Of a DNA stretch of 56,359 nucleotides, positions 9,640 to 18,658 are shown piece after piece. The DNA is taken from contig JAUCBJ010006733.1 of the NCBI GenBank assembly GCA_032718475.1, positions 1-56,359 on the forward strand, read 5' to 3'. The notes beneath the pieces are model-generated. The model was not told the DNA's origin, searched no databases, and saw only the letters and a list, made by a program, of their open reading frames with translations. Each line of letters opens with the position of its first letter. The stretch's first letter is position 1. This DNA is from Nemertoderma westbladi. Lineage: Eukaryota > Xenacoelomorpha > Nemertodermatida > Nemertodermatidae. The position numbers were made by a program, and so were the translations under genes.

Positions 9640-12600
9640 GGCGTCGTCCCTGGCAATATGTAATACACATCTATCAGATCTATCCCGGGTTCAAATAACT
9701 CCGATCCACCCGTCCGGGTTTTAGGTTTGACTTTCTCCGCTCCCTTGGCTGGTCTAATCTCAGTCGGAGTAAGATGGGGAGGCCATTCATCCTCCTTACT
9801 CAGGAAGTCGGGTTCACCTAACCGGTCTGTAGTATCTGTCAGTTTTTGAGGAGTTGCTCCTCTGGAAGCGATGTCAGTTGGATTAAACTTCTTGGGGCAA
9901 TATCTCCATTGATCTACATTGGAGCTAATATCGTCATTATCTGAGGAGTATGGTGTTCCCTCAGTTGGGTCGTCTCCCTCACTAGTATCATCTTTCCATT
10001 CACTCACCTGGCAGACGCGATCTTGAAGCAGTCTTTCTCTGAGCGTTCTTCGGGAAGGTCCAGTAAGGTACCAACCTACTCTAGTTCTTACCGCATAGGT
10101 CTGAAGTGGTTGCGGTTGAGCAGGTCGTTTCTCCAATGTCTCCAGCGCCTCATGCGCGTTTTGACCGATTAATATTTGTACTCCAGGATAATCGGTGTCG
10201 AATCTAGGAATGTTAAGTTGTTGGGCATGATCATCTTCGTCCCAATTATAAGGTTCCACTTGGGTGGTAGCGAAGTTCTTTATTGCCACCATTTTGACTG
10301 ACCTTATACTGTATTCTCCTAGTTTATCCTGTGGAGTGGACAACTCACCTATATAATAGTCGGCAGCCACAGCAGATTTCCAAACCTGCATGATCCCTGA
10401 CATGTTTAGCTTGGTTCGGAACTTGGGTTGTCCAGCAAAGATGTCTTCGGCTAGTTCTTTATCGATGAATGTTCCTGTGCTGCCGGAGTCCAGGAGGGCG
10501 TTCACTATATAGCTCTTCTGAGGTCCGTGGACCCGTAACTGGACTACAGGAAATTCTCGGATTCCTACATTTGAAGTTGGCGCTTTCCAAGATTGTTGTT
10601 GATCTGAAGTAGTTAGGGTGAGGTCGCTGTCTGTATCTTTTTCATGCACGAGTGCTCGATACACTGCGGTGGTGTTTATTAGGTAACAGGATTCGTTTTG
10701 GTCGGAGAACTCGTCCGTATAGAATCCTTCCATCTCAGATTGATCAGTGTCGTTCACATCACTGAATTGGACATGTAGTTCGGACTCACTTACCTGACTC
10801 GGGCTGTTTCGTTCGAATTCCGTGTGCAACAAGATATGATGTTTTGCGCCGCACTTTGCACACCTTGCGTCGGAGTAACAGGTTCGCCGTTGGTGTCCTC
10901 GTCTGAGGCAATTATAACACAACCGCTTATCCCACATGACTTCACGTCTATCCTTTAGTGATTTCCTCAGGAATTTATCACACGCATTTAAACGGTGGGG
11001 CCCGTCGCACAGCACACATTTCGAATTGATGTTACTTACTTTAACCTGTGCTATGTGGTGCACACTTGTTCTTTCCTCGGGCTTTCTCACCTGAATTCTT
11101 TTAGGAGACGTAGGAGGGGTTTTTTGTACCGGTTCCCTTCTATCATTGGTTCGAGACTTGAATTTACTTACCTGGTCTTTAGGCGTTTTATTGACATAAT
11201 AAGATCTTTCAGTGTCTTTCCCGCTATCCTCTCCTTGAGAAGTCTGGCTTTCGCCGTCGTCTGTATAACACACTGGTGTTACCCTTCTCCTAGAAACGGG
11301 TTTCTCACTTACCTTGTTTTCCAGTGTCTTCTCTCTGGACTGCCTTAGGAGCTGTAATTTCACTTCTCCATTTAAGAATGACATGAGATCAGCCATGGTA
11401 GGGTCTCGTCGTTGTTGTTCCATCATATATAACACTTTCTTGTCCCAGCGTGTACCTACTCCACCCTTCGGTAAAGTAGAAGCCACTGCTCTAATAACCA
11501 TAGCACTCTGATACTCATGAGACTTACCTAGCCAATCTAATTGTCTGCAGATCTCCTGAATTTCATCGGAAAACTCTATAATCCCGCTGCTAATAAACTT
11601 TCGGGGCGCTACCAACTTTGCATACAAATACCCAGCTATGTTATTCCTATTACCATACCTGATGTTTAGTGTATCCCAAACTTGTCTTAATCCGTCTGGA
11701 TGTCCAATAAACTTTAACGCCATTAACTTGGGAGATCCTTCCAAGCATTCGATGAGGAATCTAAGTTTCTCTCCATTAGATAGCACAGAGTTCTGTATGT
11801 TATCTTTGTAATATTCATTAAAAGGTAACCATTTCATCTCATCTCCATTGAACTTGACGATCTCTCCCACCTTTACCGCTTGCCGGGCTTCGGTTCTAGC
11901 CATTTGACGCGTAAAACTTTCTTGGGCCATCGTGTTATTTAATATCGAGTTATCGGTATATAAATTTCTCGGATTATGATCCGTTCTATATGGAATATCA
12001 TTATCAACAGGTCTATAATTACCCTTAATAGGGTTCACTATAGGAGTTTCTACTTCGCTAGCAGTATAGATGCGTGTAGGCTCCACACCTTGCGCATGCG
12101 ATACTTCAGACCTAACAGGTTGACACATTGTTACAGAGGGTGGTGGTATACCTCTTTGTGTATTTACTAATTTATCGCGTTCTAGCGCGATACTTTGCTG
12201 CACTTCTTGCAACTCTAGCCTACTTTCCCTTATTGTGCCTTTGAATTGCTGAACCGTCTCCTGCATCTGCCCGAGCAGGAGATCCATCCCCCGCCGTCTC
12301 TCGTCCACCCATTCGACCGCCGAAGCGGGAGTCGCCAACGTTGTAGCGGGCGGACGAGGGACAACGGGCGACAAATCATGAATATTTCGCTCGGGGTCCA
12401 GGACCTGAACTGTCTCCTGGGCAGTTCTACTGGGCACAGGTAGCTTAGTGCTATGCAGAGGGAATTTAGAGGTAGCTTCAGGGAGCACAGGTGTGTCTAT
12501 CACCGAAGGGGTGATTTCAAAAACAGGCCTAATTATTTCAGGCTCATCTACTATAGTAGGGAGTCTTTCTATTTTAATTATTTGGTCTGTGGGTTCTATA

Positions 12601-13700
12601 CTACCTAAGTTGGTGTTATTTAGTTGCCTTCTAACAGCTGGAGGCAAATCAGGCAATTTCTGACGGTGGAATGTTCTTTTACGTCTGCTTAGACGAGATC
12701 TATTTCCTTTGCCTTCAGTATCGGTGGTATCGCCTTCCTCAGATGATGTATATCCCTGTCTTTTGGGAGTAGATCGATTCATCATCTGCATATTACTAGC
12801 TGTTAACTGTTTATTTATGCAGTCTTGATTCTCCTGAATGTTTTCCAATTCTAAATGGGTGATTTCTTCCGCCGCTCTACGTTCTGCTTCTGCCACTGCC
12901 ATTTCCGCTTTTCTTTTCATTTCGGCTGCTTTTCTTTTCGCTTCTGCCTCTGCCGCTGTCGCTGCCGCTATCGCTGCCGCTTTTCTTTCCATTTCGGCCG
13001 CTTTCCTTTCCATTTCGTCGGCTTTACTTTCCTCTTCGGCTGCTTTCCTTTCAGCTTCGGCAGCTGCTACTGCTGCTTTCTTTCTGTCTTCTATACGTTT
13101 TTTCTTTACTTGCTCTTCTTGGACTCGTGTGATGCGGAGTTGTTCATCAAATTTAGCCTGGTTCGCAGCCCTCATTTCCACATCGATGGCATCCAACACA
13201 CGCTTAGTTCCTTCACTATTAGGGCTAAGTCCATCTAACCTTCTCCTCAACTCGTCATCACCTAAAAAACGTTGATAGTCTGACAGATAGATGTCAATGG
13301 CATCCCTCTTATGCGGCTTCTCTGCCGTCGCTTCACTTTCCACTTGGGAAAAAGTAGCGTCTGTTGATTCTCCATGGGTTGAGCGCTCCTCCAGCTGAGC
13401 TTTCCACTGAGCTGTTCCTTGAACTTGGCGACTCACCCGTTGAAACCAAGTCTTTACGGCAACTTGCAACGACGTGTCTTGTCTTCTTTTAGAAGCCTCT
13501 TCAAAGGCTGATAATATTAGCCTGATTCGCAGAATTCTTTCTCTAACTTGATAAAGCAGTTGTCCCTGCTCTTGAGGTCCTTGAGGTTGTTGTAACAGTT
13601 GTTTTTCTACTCGCTCCATAGAGCTGAAGAATCCCTGTGCGTATCCGGCTGCGGACCTCTTCCACACAGCTGGATCGATGGTTTCCTTGGCTACTCCCAT
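9600..13700 (-). CDS. BEL/Pao Gag-protease polyprotein with RT deleted
   Basis: This is a 1366-codon frame. Residues 170-285 form a long Ala/Glu/Lys/Arg-rich helix, probably a coiled coil. About 612-795 is a Gag region of the DUF1759 type found in BEL/Pao. Cysteine knuckles follow: CVLC (895-898), CYNCLRRGHQRRTC (928-941) and CAKCGAKHH (947-955). LLDSGSTGTF at 1069-1078 is the retropepsin active site, within a DUF1758-type protease; RVGWYLTGP at 1207-1215 closes it. Residues 1264-1281 (DQWRYCPKKFNPTDIASRG) match what normally lies at the far C-terminal end of RNase H. The whole reverse transcriptase and most of RNase H, including YxDD, are therefore missing, with the junction near residue 1255 (about 9935), yet the frame stays open. 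The protein could still assemble particles, but reverse transcription would need a helper. The frame continues upstream past the ATG to a TGA at 13746. Confidence 0.85.
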   Translation of the reverse strand: MGVAKETIDPAVWKRSAAGYAQGFFSSMERVEKQLLQQPQGPQEQGQLLYQVRERILRIRLILSAFEEASKRRQDTSLQVAVKTWFQRVSRQVQGTAQWKAQLEERSTHGESTDATFSQVESEATAEKPHKRDAIDIYLSDYQRFLGDDELRRRLDGLSPNSEGTKRVLDAIDVEMRAANQAKFDEQLRITRVQEEQVKKKRIEDRKKAAVAAAEAERKAAEEESKADEMERKAAEMERKAAAIAAATAAEAEAKRKAAEMKRKAEMAVAEAERRAAEEITHLELENIQENQDCINKQLTASNMQMMNRSTPKRQGYTSSEEGDTTDTEGKGNRSRLSRRKRTFHRQKLPDLPPAVRRQLNNTNLGSIEPTDQIIKIERLPTIVDEPEIIRPVFEITPSVIDTPVLPEATSKFPLHSTKLPVPSRTAQETVQVLDPERNIHDLSPVVPRPPATTLATPASAVEWVDERRRGMDLLLGQMQETVQQFKGTIRESRLELQEVQQSIALERDKLVNTQRGIPPPSVTMCQPVRSEVSHAQGVEPTRIYTASEVETPIVNPIKGNYRPVDNDIPYRTDHNPRNLYTDNSILNNTMAQESFTRQMARTEARQAVKVGEIVKFNGDEMKWLPFNEYYKDNIQNSVLSNGEKLRFLIECLEGSPKLMALKFIGHPDGLRQVWDTLNIRYGNRNNIAGYLYAKLVAPRKFISSGIIEFSDEIQEICRQLDWLGKSHEYQSAMVIRAVASTLPKGGVGTRWDKKVLYMMEQQRRDPTMADLMSFLNGEVKLQLLRQSREKTLENKVSEKPVSRRRVTPVCYTDDGESQTSQGEDSGKDTERSYYVNKTPKDQVSKFKSRTNDRREPVQKTPPTSPKRIQVRKPEERTSVHHIAQVKVSNINSKCVLCDGPHRLNACDKFLRKSLKDRREVMWDKRLCYNCLRRGHQRRTCYSDARCAKCGAKHHILLHTEFERNSPSQVSESELHVQFSDVNDTDQSEMEGFYTDEFSDQNESCYLINTTAVYRALVHEKDTDSDLTLTTSDQQQSWKAPTSNVGIREFPVVQLRVHGPQKSYIVNALLDSGSTGTFIDKELAEDIFAGQPKFRTKLNMSGIMQVWKSAVAADYYIGELSTPQDKLGEYSIRSVKMVAIKNFATTQVEPYNWDEDDHAQQLNIPRFDTDYPGVQILIGQNAHEALETLEKRPAQPQPLQTYAVRTRVGWYLTGPSRRTLRERLLQDRVCQVSEWKDDTSEGDDPTEGTPYSSDNDDISSNVDQWRYCPKKFNPTDIASRGATPQKLTDTTDRLGEPDFLSKEDEWPPHLTPTEIRPAKGAEKVKPKTRTGGSELFEPGIDLIDVYYILPGTTPWIWTSPPRVDPS

Positions 13701-13745
13701 CCGGTGTATGTCTTCCCAGGCAGCTTCTGATAAATCAAATGGGAG

Positions 13746-14255
13746 TCAGGGTCCGGGGAAGTTCCATTGTGACTCGACCATAGACTTCAGTTCTTCCCTT
13801 GTGTATCCCTCATATCGATCTTTAGTTGATCGCTTACTTCTCGCCCAATCGATCTGGTGTTCTTCCACCGCGATCAATAACCTAGTGAGTACGGCTGCAG
13901 GAAGGATGAGAAGGGGATCCGAATAAACCGCATCCGTCATCCTTGCTCCGCGCTCGGGTGTCAGTTCTACAGTATCTTCACTACTGGAGCTGTCGGGCCG
14001 CTGAGAAATAAGTTCTTGGCTCGCGGGTTGTTGCTGTTCCGCTGCTTCTTGGTCCCACTTGACCTGAGCTCGAGTGCCTATGATAGACCTACGATGTTGG
14101 ACCAGCCTAGGTTCTGTTATTACTACTGGAGGGATGACCTTCCTCACAGTGGGAGGTGAACTGAACTTAGGACTAGACGGTTCTACACCTCTATCTGAGT
14201 CGCAGATAGTTACATCTAATAAACTGTCTGACAGGTTCTGCTTAGTATCAGACAT
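13746..14255 (-). CDS. N-terminal Gag segment ending at in-frame TGA
   Basis: This 169-codon frame starts at a true ATG (MSDTKQNLSD) and is rich in Ser, Pro and charged residues. It ends in a segment RSTKDRYEGYTREELKSMVE. It is in the same reading phase as the 1366-codon frame: between the TGA at 13746-13748 and the next ATG at 13698-13700, sixteen sense codons (LPFDLSEAAWEDIHRM... region) continue without another stop. It therefore looks like the true start of Gag, separated from the rest by a single TGA followed by CTC. This could be a mutation, or a readthrough or reinitiation site. No known domain is recognised in this segment. Confidence 0.65.
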   Translation of the reverse strand: MSDTKQNLSDSLLDVTICDSDRGVEPSSPKFSSPPTVRKVIPPVVITEPRLVQHRRSIIGTRAQVKWDQEAAEQQQPASQELISQRPDSSSSEDTVELTPERGARMTDAVYSDPLLILPAAVLTRLLIAVEEHQIDWARSKRSTKDRYEGYTREELKSMVESQWNFPGP

Positions 14256-16272
14256 GTTTGTTTACACAGTTGAATGCCTACTGCTATATTACAGTTTAAG
14301 CCAGTCTAGTAATTCAGTATTAACTGCTAGCCTAGTAATTAATTACCGATACTGCTACTCAATGTAGCGTGATATATATAATATATTAGAATACCGGTAT
14401 GCTTATAGTATATATAACTATATAAGTATTATTACAGACTAGGTTTATCACAGAATACCGGTATAATTTTAGCACAAATATATATAAATATATAATAGGC
14501 CTATCGGGAATACCAGTATACAGCTTACAGTTTGTAGTATATATAATTCTGGACTAGAATTAATTACAAGTACCGGTATAATTTCAGCCTAAATTTATAG
14601 AAATAAAGATAATAGGCCTATCATAAATACCGGTATATCAATTATTTTAAATAATTGAATTTCTGAATTTTAGGGTTACTTGGTTACTTTACTTACTTTA
14701 TTACCGTTATTTGAGCAGTAGTCCAACTGATATTGAGACCTAATGGTTGTATGGTAGGCCTACTATTTATAAATCGTTAGATTTGATTTATAATATATAT
14801 ACCCGTTTTAATGGGTTTTGTCAATGTTTGAAATAAATGTTATTATTTCTGGGGAGTAATCACTACACAAAGCGGTGCGCTTTCAGTGAAGTGTTACTTA
14901 TAGGATACTAAAACAAATAATGCTAATTTACCTAAGTTACTTAATACTACAAATTACTTACAATTCGGGTGAGATTACAATCTCTAAATAAACACAAAAA
15001 TTTACAAAAAACACAAAATACGAATTTTCAGGGTAATTTTACAAGAAGTCTACAAACCAGCCTAACAAAGGGTTAGAATCTGGTTATTACAACGGACAGG
15101 GTACTACGGTATTTGAAAATAATAAGTAGTAGTAAATACACTGCGTTGTCCAGATAGGAAAATACCACCGCCTGACGACCTATAGCCGTATCGCTATAGG
15201 TACTACGTTATGTATCACGGAGTGTTCCTACCTAGAAGTTAATAGAGCTAATCGAACGTGCCTATCAACCACTTTACAACACAAATATAATGCCTACACT
15301 AATTACTTTCGGAAAGCACTGTACACTAAACCCTAAATTAGGTACAAGTGCTTATACAACAGATAATCAGTAGTTAAAAATACTTGAACAGCTAAAAGAA
15401 CCACGGCATCTGCTGGAGTGACCGATGCACAAAATCACCAGTCTTTACCTACGCCAAGCAGCCCGTGTAGTACCGGGGTTAATTTAACTATAACGGTATG
15501 TATAACAAACACAATTATTGTAGGAACAAACTTGGGGAATGAATGTTGCGAATAATCGCATAAACTCTGAATAATAAATATTACGCTACGCGTACAAACC
15601 ACTCAAACAAAATGCAGACCAAATACTGACAGACTACTATCAAGCCTAAATAAACTACAGGACATGCAGACTCCGAAATGATTAGGTAGTATGCGTTCTA
15701 ACCCAGTAGTACGACTTATTCTTTAGTTGGGGGTTTACCTTACAGCATTGGCTGCCCCTACTTCCTAACCGTTCTTTATCGGACAGAGGCTCTACACACA
15801 CTGCAATCCGTTCAGACCTAATAACAGCCAGACAACTATCCAGCCTACAAATTATCTAAATAAATATTATACGCTACCTGTACAGACTACACAAACAAAG
15901 TACAGACTAAACGATGGCAGACTACTCTCAAGCCTAAATAAACTACAGGACATGCAGACTCCGAAATGATTAGGTAGTATGCGTTCTAACCCAGTAGTAC
16001 GACTTATTCTTTAGTTGGGGGTTTACCTTACAGCTTTGGCTGCCCCTACTTCCTAACCGTTCTTTATCGGACAGGTGATCTACACACACTGCAATCCGTT
16101 CGGACTTAACAGCAATCAGACAACAGCCCAGCCCAGCCTACAAATTGTCTGTGCAATATGATCAGGCTTACACGCCTTCTGTTCAATACTGGCCTACAAA
16201 CAAATAAAACTGACAGAAATAAGTAAGCTCCAAAAGAAACAAGGGGTGTACAGTCCCTAATCTCTTAAATAT
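14256..16272 (-). other. leader region of the LTR element
   Basis: This ~2-kb stretch lies between the Gag start and the 5' LTR and has no gene. ACCGGTA and TAGGCCTA words recur within 14390-14640. A tandem duplication occupies 15567-16149. Next to the LTR the minus strand reads ATATTTAAGAGATTAGGG, which is not an obvious tRNA primer-binding site. Confidence 0.55.
15567..16149. repeat. ~290-bp tandem duplication in leader
   Basis: Two units, about 15567-15856 and 15857-16149, match closely over a ~145-bp core (15643-15786 and 15931-16075) that reads almost identically from AGCCTAAATAAACTACAGG to TTCTTTATCGGACAG. The outer parts match less well. The duplication lies in the untranslated leader of the BEL/Pao-like element. 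Confidence 0.85.
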
Positions 16273-16869
16273 TGGGTTTTCGGGGTTATTTATCGTTATT
16301 CCAAATATAATAATTCATCAACCATATTATGAAGAACTGACAGTAAATAGCAGTATAACAATATAAAAGTATGCACAGGTTGTTTGATTAGGTATGGTAT
16401 GTTATGTTATGTTATGATAACGGATATATGTCCTTATAATTAAGCCTACTAGTGTTAGGCTAAAACAGAAAACACGGAGGTGCCAAAAGCCGGTTCTTAG
16501 GCTCTGGGCAAAAACATAACACTGAACTACTGAGTTTCTGTATACACCTCCAACACAGAGACAACAAACGCTCTGATTGGTCAACCGAACAACGAGAGAA
16601 CAAAGAAACAAAGAAACGTCGACGTGGCAATATCAGCTGTTAGCCGTCGTCATGGTAGCGACACTGTTTTCAGGAGTATCTAGCTTATCGCGTCACGAGA
16701 TTGCGGATTATGTCCTCTAAAGTACAAATACAGTACAAATACATAAGAAATGACTTTTATGTCCTCTAAAACACCAGTACAGCAAGGACACGGCCTTTTT
16801 ATGCCTGGCAAACCAACTACAGAGTACTTTAAGGGAAAATAACCGGTTAATGACGCAAAAGCTTTTACA
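16273..16869 (-). repeat. 5' LTR of the BEL/Pao-like element
   Basis: This 597-bp repeat is bounded by TG...CA and is nearly identical to 1938-2535. On the minus strand it starts TGTAAAAGCTTTTGCGTC and ends in AAAACCCA. It should carry the element's promoter, but no clear TATA box could be singled out. Confidence 0.8.
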
Positions 16870-17280
16870 AAGGATTTTCACTAGCCTATCAGCAACCTCC
16901 TACCTACCTCCTTTTTCTTTTAGAGTCTGTTAAGAAAAATAACATTACCACCGCAGAAGGCTTCACCAAATTAGTTTATTCCATAAAGTATTGAACTTAT
17001 TATTTTTTTTATGAGAAGTCTGTGAAATGTTTAAAAATTCTATTATTATTTTTGTGCGTACTTGAATTGTCAAAAATGCTACACTGAGGCATTAACAGGG
17101 GAAATTAACTTAATTTCATTACTAGATCGACAACACGACAACATAGAGATGATTTGTAATATTTCTGACAAATTGAGACGCCACACCGCAATCTTAATTA
17201 TAAAACGCAAATTCACCGTCAATGGATACCTGTCATCAATCTCAGAACGTGAACTTAATAGTTAAACGCCTTATCGGTTG
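16870..17280. other. flank between LTR and repeat fragment
   Basis: AT-rich sequence with no recognisable gene. A 67-codon frame at 17062-17265 has ordinary composition and no domain, and is not called. Confidence 0.4.
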
Positions 17281-17560
17281 GGGTGCAGATTAAAAGTGGC
17301 CCCATTTCTTTTATTGAATGGCGGTTTTGTTAAATTTCTGAAATACAGATTTTTGTGATAGAATCACTCAATTTGAATTTATGTCTCATAACTGAACCTC
17401 GTGCTGCGCGAAGGCCCAACGAACGTGTCACCCTGTCCGGTCTAATTTTGAACGTTAAATAACTCCAATCCTCGATGAAATCTAACCAAACTTGGTACAC
17501 ATGTAGTCTGGCAAAAGTTTAGAAATTTTCTAAGCTGAATTTGCATGTGGCCTTCGAGAC
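17281..17560. repeat. 3.7-kb repeat fragment in end-to-start order
   Basis: 17281-17429 resembles the right terminal part of the 3.7-kb repeat (7893-8049), ending CGAACGTGT. After about 10 bp, 17440-17560 resembles its left terminal part (4460-4575: AACTCC, TTGGTACACATGT, GGCAAAAGTTT). Right end followed by left end is the reverse of the order in the full copies. Confidence 0.65.
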
Positions 17561-17712
17561 AAGCTAAGATAAAAGCAATTTATTAGTTAATTATCATAAT
17601 TTGAAACTTGGGGTCTATCTTCCCGGTATAGTAAATGTGAATAAAGAAGTTTTTATTTAAAATTAATGTATTTAAATTTAATAAAATAGGAAAAATACTG
17701 ATAATAAATTAA

Positions 17713-17757
17713 TAAGTCTAATGACATTTCGACCTTACGGTCATCTACAGAGACTGT
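17713..17757 (-). ncRNA. degenerate hammerhead-like hairpin
   Basis: On the minus strand the sequence reads CTGTAGA, then a stem GACC-GTAA-GGTC, then GAAA, then GTCATTAGAC. This is the order of a hammerhead core (CUGANGA, helix II, GAAA, helix III). One core base differs from consensus (CTGTAGA instead of CTGANGA), so cleavage activity is unlikely. Its position downstream of the GIY-YIG-like frame fits hammerhead motifs described in Penelope-like elements. Confidence 0.4.
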
Positions 17758-18052
17758 GAAATAATAAAGATAATGTAAATACTGAATTTGAAACAATGCA
17801 AATACTGGCAGTTAGAATTCAAATCTACCGCCACCTAGTTATCCTGAAAATAGTTACAAAGATATACTGTAATATAGTGTAGTTAGCACCAGAAAATTAA
17901 TAAACGTACTGGTATTATTGTGGAGGAAAGATATAAACGTATCCAATAATAAACAAATAAATACGATATTGACTGCACAAAGTTTTCCGTTGTGGACGGA
18001 ACAGGATATTACAACCTCAACGAAGAGTTCTTATATCGCTGGTAACATTTTA

Positions 18053-18466
18053 TTAAAGCTCGGGTCTAAATGTATTAATTAATACAGCTTCATACGATAG
18101 CCTATCACGACCATCTCTAAACTGTTTCAACACGGTCACTCTAAAACCTCCTTCACAGTTCATGAAATGTTCTACAAGGTATTTTTCCTCTCCTAATGGT
18201 CCTTTCCGTGCATTCCTTATTCTTATCGAAATGCGGACCGTGTAGGCCAAGGGCACACTTATAATTAAATGAAACTGGTACAGGTTCGCAATCGACAGGT
18301 TCGCACGAATCCAATTGAATAAATCTCTATGCAGGCTCGTATACCTCGAGCGGAGAAACCGTAGTTTATCGTGGAGATGCTGAATGTCCAAGGTCAATGC
18401 TTTAGAAATAAATTTGGCTGAAAGTGACGAATATCCCAAATAACGTATTTTATTGCTCAAATTCAC
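18053..18466 (-). pseudogene. GIY-YIG endonuclease-like C-terminus of a Penelope-like element
   Basis: This is a 137-codon frame without a true ATG start (it opens at GTG and is open a few codons upstream, to a stop near the right inverted arm). The C-terminal portion has LVEHFMNCEGGFRVTVLKQF followed by LSYEAVLINTFRPEL. This fits the end of GIY-YIG nucleases, where a conserved His and a later Glu, in an E-x-x-L-I-x-x-x-x-P-x-L pattern, close the domain. The GIY and YIG strands themselves are not seen, and no reverse transcriptase precedes it. A role in target cleavage is inferred from family resemblance only. Confidence 0.45.
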
Positions 18467-18658
18467 TAAATAGTTCGGAGTTAAACATATTTATTAATTT
18501 AGTTTTTTATTAATTTCATTTATTAATAGTTATTAATTTATTATCAGTATTTTTCCTATTTTATTAAATTTAAATACATTAATTTTAAATAAAAACTTCT
18601 TTATTCACATTTACTATATACCGGGAAGATGGACCCCAAGTTTCAAATTATGATAATT

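Larger units (their letters stand above)
1938..16869 (-). mobile_element. BEL/Pao-like LTR retrotransposon with nested insertions
   Basis: Two ~598-bp direct repeats (1938-2535 and 16273-16869), each bounded by TG...CA, flank an internal region with a minus-strand gag-protease frame of BEL/Pao type. Reading the minus strand: 5' LTR (16869-16273), ~2-kb leader, gag (from 14255), protease, an RNase H tail remnant, a frameshifted integrase-like stretch, unassigned sequence, a nested 3.7-kb repeat (4334-8049), more unassigned sequence, a short purine-rich tract next to the LTR, and the 3' LTR. At 14.9 kb it is larger than usual BEL elements, even though reverse transcriptase is missing. I found no matching target-site duplication: AATAT precedes the left LTR and AAGGA follows the right one. 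The whole may therefore be a recombinant or a rearranged pair. Confidence 0.65.
17589..18658 (-). mobile_element. Penelope-like element remnant with inverted flanking repeats
   Basis: Arms of about 128 bp (17589-17716 and 18529-18658) are inverted copies, including CATAATTTGAAACTTGGGGTC against its complement. Between them lies a minus-strand frame whose C-terminus resembles a GIY-YIG endonuclease, then a 3' tail with a hammerhead-like hairpin. Penelope-like elements are known for C-terminal GIY-YIG domains, terminal repeats in direct or inverted order, frequent 5' truncation and hammerhead motifs. No reverse transcriptase is present, so this would be a heavily truncated copy. Confidence 0.5.

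Noticed and set aside
12838-13275. Plus-strand ORFs rich in Ala/Ser/Phe opposite the Gag coiled coil
   Set aside because: They are the shadow of the Ala/Glu/Lys-rich repeat coding sequence on the minus strand.
13746-13764. 2A-like ribosome-skipping peptide at the Gag stop (NFPGP)
   Set aside because: The 2A consensus needs D-x-E-x-NPGP. Here the residues are ESQWNFPGP, with a Phe inserted and no DxE, and a stop codon follows directly.
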